The notes below the pieces were generated by a model, which ran no database searches, was not told the origin of the DNA, and saw only the letters and a list, made by a program, of their open reading frames with translations. This document shows, piece by piece, positions 43,425-54,648 of a DNA stretch of 64,000 bases. A program made the position numbers and the translations under genes. Source of the DNA: Oikopleura dioica (taxonomy: Eukaryota > Chordata > Appendicularia > Copelata > Oikopleuridae). Position 1 is the stretch's first letter, and each line of letters opens with the position of its first letter. The stretch is from contig OU015566.1 in assembly GCA_907165135.1 (NCBI GenBank), positions 14,430,157 through 14,494,156 on the forward strand. Direction: 5' to 3'.

Positions 43425-43800
43425 ACCAAGATTTCCATCGAAGACAAAATAAAACTCTGCCAGCGAAATTTTGCATCTCTTCAACCTCACTTCACTTTCA
43501 TGCCTTTGAACGACTCACTCTATGAATTCTTTAAATCGGAAAAAAATAAAGATATCATAATTCGGCTTCTCGTCTCATAATCCTCAATCTTTACAAGTGA
43601 AAAGTACATCACTCATTATTCAACTTCGATGTTCCCATATGCAAGTGTATCTACAATTTCGCATATAAACTAGTTTGAGTTTAAGACAATTCTGCATGAC
43701 ACAATTCTGCTAAAGTAACAGTACAGGCCTACTTTTTCCAAGAATACCTATCTTTATGTTACAAATTGTGACTTTTGTCTACAAAAATAAGCCTTTAGAA
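43425..43800. other. intergenic
   Basis: AT-rich gap between the coiled-coil tail and the STRIP start. A polyadenylation-like AATAAA lies at about 43548. No gene seen. Confidence 0.4.
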
Positions 43801-46437
43801 ATGAGCAAGAAAAGGAGATTCGGCTTTGACAAGAAGCAGGCAACGTTTTCGTCTTTGTCCTCGTCGCTTATGATGACTTCCCTTCTGCGCCAGAACGAAA
43901 GATTCTATTTCGAGTTCGCCGACAGTGACAGTCTGCTTGTGGAGATAGAAGAGCAGTACGCTTATGTCGAATGCACGGATTTCACTCTGAAAAGCTGCCG
44001 AGGCGCTTCAGGAACAGCATGTCTTTGGCTCGGACGAGTACTGGATTGCCGCGGCGACGACGTTCTTCTTTGCGGGCTTCAGGGAGGAACCACTCTGGAA
44101 ATGCGAAACGAGACGATCGACAATCCGCAGAAAGACGTCTCGCCAGAAGAGCAGAAGGAACTAGACGCGGAGCTAATCCACGAAATCCGCAACTGCAGCT
44201 ACCATCTGACCAAGTTGGACTACTTTCACAAGTTCATGCGCCTCCTGCTCGCCGAGTGCAAGGACATTTTGAAAGTGCCGATGGAGGATGACTCTGGACA
44301 TCAAGTGCTCATTCGACTGCTCTTTTCGGTGGTTTACACGATCGTGGAAATCTTGAGAAGACCGCCGGCGCCGTTGGACAGCGAAGAGCGGCAAAAAGTG
44401 CACTTTTCTTTCAAGCAGAGTTTGCAGGATTCGGTCGAGTATATCGACGATTTGTTGATGATTCTAGTCGATGTTAACTCATCGTCGTTAGGTAAGAGCT
44501 GATTATTCAAGCGTCGTTATTGAAAAGTTGTAGCTCCCGTAATTCCGATGAAAAAAGCTGTCCTTCTGAAGTGGAAATTAACATTGGCGACTTTCGAGAA
44601 ATGGAACGAAGCAAGAATAAAAACGAAAAGCGATACTTGCAGAAATCGAGTTCCCAGCTGATATCATGCGAGAACTGACGCCAGTGACGACTCACATCGA
44701 CACAATGGTGATGAACATGGCGGAAGGGCAGATTGACTACAACGGCCCGCAGCACAGACCCAAGCTTCAGCGAAATCAAAAGCGGAATACGAGCGAGCTT
44801 GAAGACGAATTCGACAATTTAGATGACGAAAATGCGGAGAATAGGCCGTCTACTCCCACTCCCACGCTCGGTCGCGGCTCCAGAAGGCCGAGTTTGACGT
44901 CTTCACGGCCGACCAGCCCGTCCAGAGAGTCCGAGAGCTCTCTAGGCCCGAGCTTTGACAGTCCCCTTGCCACGTGGACGTATCCTTATCTTCCCTGGAA
45001 GCCGAAAGTGACGCTGAGCGAGATTGACGACTTCGTCAGAATGGCGCGCTCGAAGTACCTCGACTACAGCTTCAAATACCCAAAAACAGAGGCGCAAATG
45101 CTCGCAGCGGTTCAGAATCGTTTCGGACTCCCGAAGCCGACCAGAACAGCATGAAAATAATGGACAAATACATTTACAAAAGCCTGGCCGATGTACAACG
45201 CGAAAAATGGGCGGAAACGGAGAAACACCAACAAGAAAAAAGGAAACTTCTTCGATCGAAAAGTTGTACGAGCGAATCTGGCAGAATCTATCAATGAATG
45301 TGATTTCGCTGTTGAAATAATTGCTGGCAGCGGCGCCGACTGCGAATAAAAGCGATATATTCATGCAGGATCAGATGGGGCCGCATTCCATTCAATTAGG
45401 AAGGGTTCAAAAGCTTTAAAAATCGGGTAGAAATTACTGTTATAAATTCATTCTCAACCCAAAAATAGAAGGAACGCAGCTCTTCAAACTTCCTGTCATG
45501 CTGATCGGACTCGACGTCAGCCGCCACAAAGAAATCGTGACAAAAGCAATCTCTGGATTTATCCTGCTTTTGATGAAGCACCTCTTATCGCCAAGTTTTT
45601 CAACCAGAATATGACCGTCTTCGTAACTCAAAGAAATCAAATTCCAAAGCTAGATTTACGAAATGCTATTCGAGGTAAATCCCATTTTTCGTCTTGAAAA
45701 GGGATCATTTTCTAGGGCTGCCAATCATCCAAGCGCTGATAGAACGAGCAACTGAAGAACAGATGCCCTACTGTTGGCGAAACATGTTCTCTTCAATTTG
45801 TTTCTTGAGAATACTCGTCAAAATCATGAAAGGAAAGCCTTGGCGCGTCATATGTTTGGTCAAATACAAAGCCACGAACATTTTCAAAAAGACTCTTTTG
45901 GTCAAACACGGTGTTTTTCACATCTACGTTTTGAAAGTCATCAAGCTTCACGCGAGATTTTTGGGAAGACAGTGGAGGAAAAGTAATATGGACGTGGTTT
46001 CCGGAATTAACGGGTATTTGGGCTTTTGGCTTTTTGAAACAATTTCGATAATTTCAGCATGGTGCGCCATCATTTGACAGACGATTGGGCTTTCTTCAAT
46101 GCAGAGCCGGACAAGGAATCTTCAGTCCAAGAGGAAAATAAAATCACGCAGACCTGCTCCTCTTTCAACAGAATAGTCTACCTCCCCGAAGATCAGGAGT
46201 GGACCAAAACTGGACATATCGCCAAGTTCAATGAGGTAATTTTCATAATCCTGGTTATATTTTCAAATCTCGGTTCAAGATTCGCCTGCCGCCAAATTTT
46301 GGGAGTCGCTACAAAGCTTGGCTGGAAAAGGAGGTCATGAGCGTCAACGTCGACTGGGATCAACTGCTGAGTCCGGAGAACGCAGCCTCTGTCTATCAAG
46401 CCGAAGACCAGCCGGTTGCTGAAACCGCTGCCGCATA
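43801..46437 (+). pseudogene. STRIP1/2 (FAM40) homologue with several lesions
   Basis: Striatin-interacting protein, a core subunit of the STRIPAK phosphatase/kinase complex. The N-terminal exon (43801-44491) has FYFEFADSDSLLVEIEEQYA (human LEFEYADTDKWAAELSELYS); a GT-AG intron leads in frame to 44643-45154 (ELTPVTTHIDTM ... LPWKPKVTLSEIDDFVRMAR). A single lost base near 45143 shifts frame before SMKIMDKYIYKSLADVQREK; TAA at 45318-45320 interrupts NVISLLK/LLAAAPTANK. LGVDVNRHKEVIVKAIS is matched by GLDVSRHKEIVTKAISGFIL; about 20 residues are deleted at about 45577, then AKFFNQNMTVFVTQRNQIPK, YVLKVIKLHARFLGRQWRKS, and the C-terminus WLEKEVMSVNVDWDQLLSPE to TAA at 46435-46437. Most of the protein is preserved, so decay is recent, or some lesions are errors. 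A second partial copy lies at 56731-57033. Confidence 0.8.
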
Positions 46438-46569
46438 ATTTCTCAAAACCACTGTCCAAATGATGATTTATTACCTAAACGACGTTTCTACTTGTTCAAA
46501 CTTTTTCCTTGTTAAATACAACTTTCACCGATTCCACTTTTCTTCTGATGAATCTTCTTTCAGAAAAGG

Positions 46570-47755
46570 ATGATTCGAAGTCGCGTTTTTTCGTCTTTTC
46601 TTTCGCGGAGTAGTCGCAGGAACAATCGAGTAGCCCTCCGATCTCCCTCTTTGGCGAAGTTTGAAAACGAGTCCTTCGTCGAACTCAATAAAGACCCCTT
46701 CAAGACCGAAATCAAAAAGATTCCCATTGACGATTTTCGCTCTTTGACTCTGGTGACGCGCCCATCTCGACATGGAACTCACACGACTGTTGGATTGTGT
46801 TTTGCCGCGGGATCGAGGCATACTGGCGCCTTTTCTCCTGGAATCAGTCATCTTGACCAAGCGCTCGCTTTTGGGAAATGCAGCTCTTTTGAAAGTCGAA
46901 ATGAAATTCGGGAACGGGTCAAAACTTTAAAATTCAATCTTTTGGATTCTCTTTCTTGATTTCAATGATTTCTTAACCTTGAAAAAAGGATTATTTGGAC
47001 AAATGCGGGGCCATTTTCGACGCTCAAAGCGACCATGAGACGACGATCTACGCCTTGTCCATCATGAACAAGCACATTTCAGAGGGAATCAAGGTGCTCT
47101 TCGATACGGCATTTCAACCGATGCTCACTGAGAACTGCATTGAAGAAGCCCTGGCTTCGGTGGAAAATGAACTAAAGCATAACGAATTTGAAGCTGTCCG
47201 AGTTAATGAAATTTGCGAAATGGCTATTCATGCAGGCTTCAATCACTCGACTCGTGGTCTTGGAATCAAACGAAGCATGTAGATCCGTCTTTTGGGGTTT
47301 CTCAATCAAGGTAAACTATCAAGTTTATTTTATCGTGCGAAATTAATATTCAGTCTTCCATCCGAACCGGCAGTTTGGACGGGTGGAGCGGCGCACTTGA
47401 TTTCTGGTTCATCTTCGTTCTCGATTCTCGGCGACGAAAGCAATTCACAAACTTACTCTTCAATCGCCTGGGAAGCTTTGAGCATCAACGACCCAGATCG
47501 CTACACCTGCCACGTTTTACGCGCCATGCTGGGCGGCCAAAGCTACTTCGAATCGGGCGGCCCGGGCAAAGGAATCACCAGTCTCTTGTGCACGCAGATC
47601 TTGGCGAATACTCGCAGAAATCCGGTTTCTCCGAAGTAGACCAACTTCTCTCCGGCTTTCTTTTCGCGCTTGAACAAGACGATGTCGAAAGAGCGGTGAA
47701 AATCATGAATCAATCTTCTCGTGAGCTGAGGACTAGCGCTGGTTTCTTCTTATAA
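46570..47755 (+). pseudogene. mitochondrial processing peptidase alpha subunit, internally deleted
   Basis: Starts with a mitochondrial presequence (MIRSRVFSSFLSRSSRRNNR), then IDDFRSLTLVTRPSRHGTHT and GLCFAAGSRHTGAFSPGISH as in PMPCA. A GT-AG intron joins to DYLDKCGAIFDAQSDHETTI, FDTAFQPMLTENCIEEALAS and EMAIHAGFNHSTRGLG. About 40 residues are then missing and a TAG intervenes. After a short intron the frame gives WTGGAAHLISGSSSF and the glycine-rich presequence-binding loop AMLGGQSYFESGGPGKGITS. A frameshift follows, and the last 30 residues (LLSGFLFALEQDDVERAVKI) are not clearly MPP. Alpha-MPP recognises presequences for cleavage in the mitochondrial matrix. The gene cannot make a whole subunit. 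Confidence 0.75.
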
Positions 47756-47829
47756 TCGACTTGCATAGGTAAGCTCCTTTCCCGACCCCTGTTTCTACAT
47801 ATTTTTTAGTAAATCTTCAACTGCCAGAA

Positions 47830-48865
47830 GCCTCAAAGATCGTCTCTCCTTTTCCAACCGTCAAGAATCACCAGCTGTACTTCATGAAGAATTCGTCTCG
47901 TCGCTAGAAAACCCAATCGTCGTTTACAACCGCGTTCCAAAAACTGCCTCCACTGCCTTTACCCATCTTCTCTACGACCTAACCAGAGGTAAGCACTTCT
48001 TTCCCGGCTCTTATCTTAAAAACGCACTAGAAAACTCATTCTACGTCATCCATGTTAATACAACCGTGCCTAGACAGAATCCCGCAATCATGTCCCTCCA
48101 GGATCAAATGCTCCTTCGACAAAATATGACGACTTGGGGCCTTACTCCTGCCTTTTATCATGGTCATTTCGCCTTCTTCAACGTCCCAAATGTCTTCTAG
48201 ATCAATTTGGTTCGGTAAGAGCGCCTTTCAATAGAATTTGTCTTAAAATATTAAGGAACCCATTTGACCGACTGGTCTCGAACTACTACTTTCTCCGATA
48301 TGGTGATAACTTCCGAAAAGGACTTCTGAGGAGTAAGAACGGCGATACGACGACCTTCAACGAATGCGCGAAGAAAGAGTCAAGCAAAGACTGCTCGATT
48401 CAGAAAATGTGGATTCAGGTAACTCGAATCAGGGTCTTCAGATGTCAGCCGCATTCATGTAGATCTCTTAGAACCTCTCTGTATGATGGCGTAAGGGTCT
48501 GAAAATTGCCCCAATGAACGCGATTCTTGATCTAAATTTTAGATTCTAAAATTGCAAAGAGTCTTATAGGAGACACCAAAGTGTGCCGCCCGGATAGGAG
48601 GGGGTCAAGGGCGAGCCCGACCGCAGCTTTGCCTCATCTGAAAATGCTCTTGTTTCTGATAATGCAAGCTTGTAATCGCTGACATTCATCTTTAGATTCC
48701 TTATTTCTGCGGCCAAGTTGCAGCATGCTGGGAGCCCGGAAGCCAGTGGGCTCTTGATAGAGCGAAGCAAAACGTCCTCGAACACTATTTTCTCGTGGGA
48801 AAGACCGAAAATCTGATAGAATTTGTTGAACTCCTGGAGAACGAAATTCCTGCAGTCTTCAAGGT
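47830..48865 (+). pseudogene. heparan sulfate 2-O-sulfotransferase (HS2ST1-like), stop codon and truncated end
   Basis: Matches HS2ST along its length: ENPIVVYNRVPKTASTAFTH (the PAPS-binding PKTAST loop), then after an intron NSFYVIHVNTTVPRQNPAIM, SLQDQMLLRQNMTTW, FYHGHFAFFNVPNVF, a TAG where human has Tyr, INLVRNPFDRLVSNYYFLRY, GDTTTFNECAKKESSKDCSI, and after a longer intron (about 48418-48691) IPYFCGQVAACWEPGSQWAL, HYFLVGKTENLIEFVELLEN, EIPAVFK. The family transfers sulfate to the 2-O position of iduronic acid in the Golgi. The N-terminal membrane anchor and the last 60-80 residues are missing; sequence changes to unrelated coding at about 48880. Confidence 0.8.
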
Positions 48866-49985
48866 AATTTTCACAAAGAGACGTTCAAAATCCTCGGCAA
48901 ATATCTCGAGAAGGAGCTGGCCGAGTCAAACATAAAAGTGTGTAGACTCGCGGCAAGCAAGGTGACGACGCTAAAATCGACCTTCGCAAGCATGAGTAAT
49001 CAGCTGGGCGTCAAGTACTCTGATGTCAAGTTCATTACCTCCAAGAATTCCTCGACGCGGAAGTTATGCATCCTGACTCATACTTCCAACTTTCTGGTCG
49101 CTGTTTCGAGTGGTCCCTTATTGAGTTTCTTAGGTAGCGTACCCATATCAAACTGCATTTGAACTAATCGGTGATTTAGCCATGACTTCTCTGTGGCAAA
49201 CTACGCCTCAAAGTTAAAGTTTGCAGCTTTGGCGCATTACTCAAACTTCTTCGCTTCTTTCGCTTGTTGGCCTCGAGAAAAGTCACTTGAAATTGCGAGA
49301 ACGATCAGCAAACGAGAAATCGCAATTGTAAACTCTCTTCCTTCGGTAAAACAAAGTCAGATTTCCTCGGCAGCGGAGTTCGTCGCAGCTATAGAAGAAT
49401 TCTTCGACAACCACCGTCGACGGTCCAAAGACCGTTTTTCAGGTAAGATTTAGTCTGCTATTTTCTTTTAAAAAACTTGTTCACTAGGAGGTCAGAAAGG
49501 AATTCTGCGGGAGGCTTGATAAAATCGTCGAAAAATACTTGAGTAAGGCGCGACAAAAAAAGCCTTTCGCGGAGATTTTCTTCTTTTACAAACTCAAACT
49601 GGTCGACAACAAGATGGTCCCTCCGATGGTCAAAAACATCGAATCCGATTCAGTACACTAAGTAAACGACTCGCAAATTTCAAAATATTGAATATGAAAT
49701 TCAGGGACGAAAAGATGCAACTGGTAAACGCAGATAGCAGTAATCCCAATCTTCCGCCTGTGTGTGTTGCTTTCAAGCTCTTCACTAAAATGGGTTCAAT
49801 GGTGAATGTCGCAGACTGTGGCTTGACTCCTTCAAGTGTATTCTTGAAACCGGAAACAAGAAAATCAAGAAGGAAGACTTGGATGCCACCTTTTTTCAAT
49901 CAGTCAGCGATCTTCAGTTCCTCGGCCTTCTGAAACCCGCACAGCGAAAAACCGATCACGTCCAGAAAGTCACCTGGGCACTCTG
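48866..49985 (+). pseudogene. ORC3 (origin recognition complex subunit 3) fragment
   Basis: From about 49175 the sequence reads HDFSVANYASKLKFAALAHY, SNFFASFACWPREKSLEIAR and NSLPSV, matching ORC3 YHDFSVQNFIKGLQLSLLEH...CNLPEA...RRLPSF. Exon 49491-49660 gives KIVEKYLSKARQKKPFAEIF and FYKLKLVDNKMVPPMV. The end (49710-49985) gives SNPNLPPVCVAFKLF and SDLQFLGLLKPAQRKTDHVQ KVTWAL, matching ORC3 LGFIKPTKQKTDHVARLTW. A frame change in the last exon interrupts it, and the N-terminal half and mid-region are missing. The part 48866-49140 (YLQEFLDAEVMHPDSYFQLS) is coding-like but I do not recognise it. Confidence 0.7.
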
Positions 49986-50439
49986 AACATTAGAATTCAC
50001 TTGTTTATCCACTTATCACTGCCTCTCAAATTAAAAACTAAGCCTGTCATCCTTTTGACTCTAAAAGGTCACTTTCAGCATGACTCGGGCGAAATGCAAG
50101 GATGGCATCAAGAATATCTTGAAGTTGAGTTCTTGCGGCATCGTTCCACCCGCCTTGTATGAATCTGGCGCGGCTGGTTAGGGCAAGACGCACGTTCCGA
50201 AGCAGATCATTGCGGAAAGGCTTCCAGTTTTCGTCGTGATCGAGCTGGCAAACTTGTTCATCAAGAATCAGCCAGAAGCAGCGACATCTCTCGCTCAACA
50301 TGAAAAGTTCATACCAGACAATCGCTTGTGCGTCATTTTCGAGTCTCGAGTTGCCTTTCGAGTACATGCGGCGAATCATCACCGATTTCGACTTATTCTT
50401 CGCCCTCTTCGTCAACCTGCACATGTTGTTCAACTATTC
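49986..50439. other. region between ORC3 and zDHHC fragments
   Basis: Open on both strands: minus frame 50433-50047 for 128 codons (MYSKGNSRLENDAQAIVWYE, EQVCQLDHDENWKPFRNDLL) and plus frames overlapping the zDHHC fragment. The minus frame has real coding character (RNVRLALTSRARFIQGGWND) and could be an ordinary gene fragment, but it overlaps the zDHHC remnant only at its 5' end. Unassigned. Confidence 0.3.
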
Positions 50440-50955
50440 AACGCTTCCTTCCGCGATCCCGGCTACACTTCTTCCCGCTTCTACTTCTCCAGCCGCAACT
50501 GCTCGAAATTTATCTCCCCGAAGCCGACTTGCTCGCACCACTGCTCCGTCTGCGCCAAATGCGTCATTCAGATGGGTACCAATTCGCTCTCCATTCATGC
50601 TTTTTGATCCTCTTTGCTATAGACCACCACTGGATCAACAACTACGTGGGCAATTTCAATCGGCGCTACTTCTTCAACTTCTGCCTGCTCCTCATCTCCG
50701 AACGCCAGACCACGCTTCAGGTACAAAACTCGCCTAACAAATAAACCTCCTTATACCATTATTTAAGCGAATGCATCCGACAAAAGCCCCTTCTCCGCGC
50801 AGCCGCTGCTTCGAGAACTGGCTCAAGTTCTACAGCATCCTTACCTTTAGCCCATTTTTTACCCGATTTCTGATTCCTTCACCTCATTTGCCAATCGACA
50901 GCGGTGTCCCGGAGCATCTGAGCCAACTTCCGGCAGACCTCTTTACGAAAAGAGT
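50440..50955 (+). pseudogene. zDHHC16-like palmitoyltransferase fragment missing the catalytic Cys-Pro
   Basis: Reads DPGYTSSRFYFSSRNCSKFI, SPKPTCSHHCSVCAKCVIQM, then after an intron (50577-50627) DHHWINNYVGNFNRRYFFNF. The Cys-rich domain matches DHHC S-acyltransferases ([30 protein letters not shown]), but the DHHC-CP is reduced to DHHW by a clean loss of two codons, and NNCVG has become NNYVG. C-terminal remnants NWLKFYSI and LIPSPHLPIDSGVPEHL resemble zDHHC16 (NWKVFLGV...LLPSSHLPHGNG). DHHC enzymes palmitoylate proteins in ER/Golgi membranes; without the Cys no acyl-enzyme forms. N-terminal membrane segments and the middle of the gene are missing. Confidence 0.65.
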
Positions 50956-51007
50956 AGAGAAAGGATCCCATATTTTTTTGTTCAGACAGTGCGTTATCGG
51001 ATTGAAA

Positions 51008-52715
51008 ATGAAGCCTTCACCCCACTTCAAATCGCCGAAGAAGACTTCTAACAAATCATCCAACTCGAAGCTGGCCTCAGATCTTGATCCCGACCAACCA
51101 AGTAAGCGATAAAATAAACATTGAAAATAAACTCGAATTATAGCGCCGATTCCCCAACGAAAGATAAGATTTGCGAAGGAATCAACTGAGATTTCCCCTG
51201 AAATACCGTTACCGGAGCTTCCCCAATCTCAGGGGAGCACGGATGGCTGGGTAAACTCTGCTCTTGCTTCTTCACAATCCTCTGAGAACACCCTGGGATC
51301 CGAAGAAGAGATCGATGGAATTTCCGTATCAGTCAGTGGTGAACTTTTCGATAATGAGCTGCAGCCAATGGATACTACGCAGATTACCCAGCAAGACCAA
51401 GAAAAAGCTAACTACTCTCAAGGCTCCTCCGTCTACAAAACGCCTGAAAAGAGTCTACCGAAAACGCCCAGTAAGACTGATCAATCAGCACCCGCTACGG
51501 CTCCACAGCCCTCGAGAAACCTTCGTCGAATCCTCTTCAATGAAAATCAGACAGGGAGATCAAAAAAGGTGATGAAAAGCAAAGCGAGGAAATTCGACAA
51601 TAAATCGAATAGGTCCTTTGAAAGGAATTTCGGATTTGAAAAATTCTTTTATTAATTTGATCCTTTGAATTTTTGAAATCCGGCAAAGACGAAACAACAC
51701 GTCATCGAAACATTACACGATTGACGATATTTTCAACGATCCGATCGTTCCAAACTCGACTTTTCCAAGCGCCAAGAAGAAGCCCTTATCAACGAAGAAC
51801 GCGATGGTCGATTTGACGAAATCGAAGAAACCGAGGAAATCAGAACAGTGGTCGCCCGTGCCGCTCGCGATAATGCGAGGATTGAGGAACGAATCGGAGC
51901 CTTTCAGATTGAGGAGAAATCGGAAGAATGCTTTTTCTGAAACGGCGCCTGTTGAGGAAAGGGTTGAAAAGTTTTATTGCTTCAAGAAATTTTCCGGAGA
52001 AAAAATAATTTTTTTTTTTTTATCAAAAAGTTCCCTTTCCAACCTTTAAAAAAGCCAACTCAAACTCGGAAAAGCATCGGCGACTCGTTTCTCGACAACA
52101 CTGTTACCGTGACCAATCTTCCTTCCGAGAGAAACGCTGCTGATACGACAAATCCCGAGTACGAGACAATTGACCGCTCTTTAAATGTCACCGCTGGTAC
52201 CTCCGAACAGCCTGAGCCTGCTTTCTCTGGCTCTTCTTCAGATGTTTCCTCCAGAAGAATGGCACGCAAGGACGATAAAGGCTCTTCAATTGCTGATGCT
52301 GTAAAAACCGCTTCAAATCAACGAGAAGAGGTAACGATTTGAAATCATGAAAAAGTACTCTAACTTCATTTTAGTCTGACGAGTCAAGCCGACCAGCTAC
52401 GCGAGCAGCGTCAGTCCGAATAGCTTCGAGGGCAGCGTCAAGCCGAATTAGCCAAGCTATATCAAACCATATCAACCCGCCGAAAAGAACGAAGTGGACA
52501 GAAGTAAGCTTTTTATAAATGATTTAAATCTTTAATTGTTATAAATTTAGGACGAGGACGGCAAGCTGATAGAAGGCCTCAATCTATACGGAAAAAACTG
52601 GAAAAAGATCGAGGTAGAGTTTTTCCGAGGAACGACGAGGACGAACGTCAACCTCAAAGACAGACACCGTGTGCTTCTCAATAAAGACGACCATCGGGTG
52701 AAGGAAAAATACTAA
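51008..52715 (+). CDS. TRF-like telobox Myb protein
   Basis: From ATG 51008 (MKPSPHFKSPKKTSNKSSNS) a donor at about 51103 and acceptor at 51144 join in frame to a long Ser/Thr/Pro/Glu-rich region (PIPQRKIRFAKESTEISPEI; KTPEKSLPKTPSKTDQSAP), then YTIDDIFNDPIVPNS, and finally PPKRTKWTE / DEDGKLIEGLNLYGKNWKKI then TTRTNVNLKDRHRVLLN ending at TAA 52713-52715. The single C-terminal Myb/SANT repeat with VNLKDRHR matches the telobox (VDLKDKWR) that reads TTAGGG in TRF1/2 and relatives. The splice at about 51570-51690 cannot be closed with simple GT-AG borders in frame, so one lesion or unusual intron remains. The 5' flank and start recur at the right window edge. A nuclear, telomere-binding role is inferred. 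Confidence 0.5.
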
Positions 52716-53925
<1,210 letters not shown>

Positions 53926-54648
53926 CTGAAAATATCTCGAAGGTTCTCTATCCAAATGACAATTTCTTCGAAGGAAAAGAACTTCGTCTCAAGCAAGAGT
54001 ATTTCGTTATCTGTGCTACGCTTCAGGACATTGTCAGGCGATACAAGAGCTCAAAGTTCGGATGCAGAGATTCTGTCAGAACTCAGGTATTCTTTTCTAA
54101 TCGTACAAGGGCGTAAGGGTGTAAGGCGCTGAGGTTATGCATGCATAACCAGGTTATGCACTCTTAATAAAAATCATATTAATTGATATTTAACAGGTAG
54201 TTCAAGTGCGCTTCGCGAAAAGGACCTGTGCGTACACAAACCATACCGTTCTACCTGCTCTCGGCCAGTAAAGATGCTCGAGAATATGCTTCCTCGTCAT
54301 TTGCAGATCATTTATCTGATCAACGCCCGTCATTTGAAGGACGTCGCAAAAGGTGAGTACAGTTTTATCCAGTATTGTCTCTAATACAGTGAATAAGCCT
54401 TCCCAAATGACTCATCGAAGCTTCGGGAGATGTCTCTGATCAAAGAGGACGGAGAAAAGCGAGTGAACATGGCATACCTCGCGATCGTTTGCTCACGCCG
54501 TCAATGGCGTTGCCGCCATCCACTCCCAGATCATCATCGACGATACCTTCAAAAACTTTTACGAGATGTCTTGCCGACTTGGGAATAAAGCTATGCATGT
54601 GCAAAGATGAACAGTTTTAGGCGAAACAAACAAGTGGCAAAACAAAAC
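53926..54648 (+). pseudogene. glycogen phosphorylase fragment fused to GALE
   Basis: Directly after GALE ([18 protein letters not shown]) comes [39 protein letters not shown], a long intron containing the perfect 18-base palindrome at 54133-54150, then KRTCAYTNHTVLP, LENMLPRHLQIIYLINARHL, FPNDSSKLREMSLIKEDGEK, RVNMAYLAIVCS and KWQNKTNG. All match PYG in order ([23 protein letters not shown] ... RTCAYTNHTVLPEALE ... LLPRHLQIIYEIN ... HKFQNKTNGI), but a block of about 45 residues is missing at the intron and there are frame changes and stops near 54270 and 54490. The catalytic C-terminal half with the pyridoxal-phosphate lysine is absent. It fuses to DDX55 at about 54648. Confidence 0.82.
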
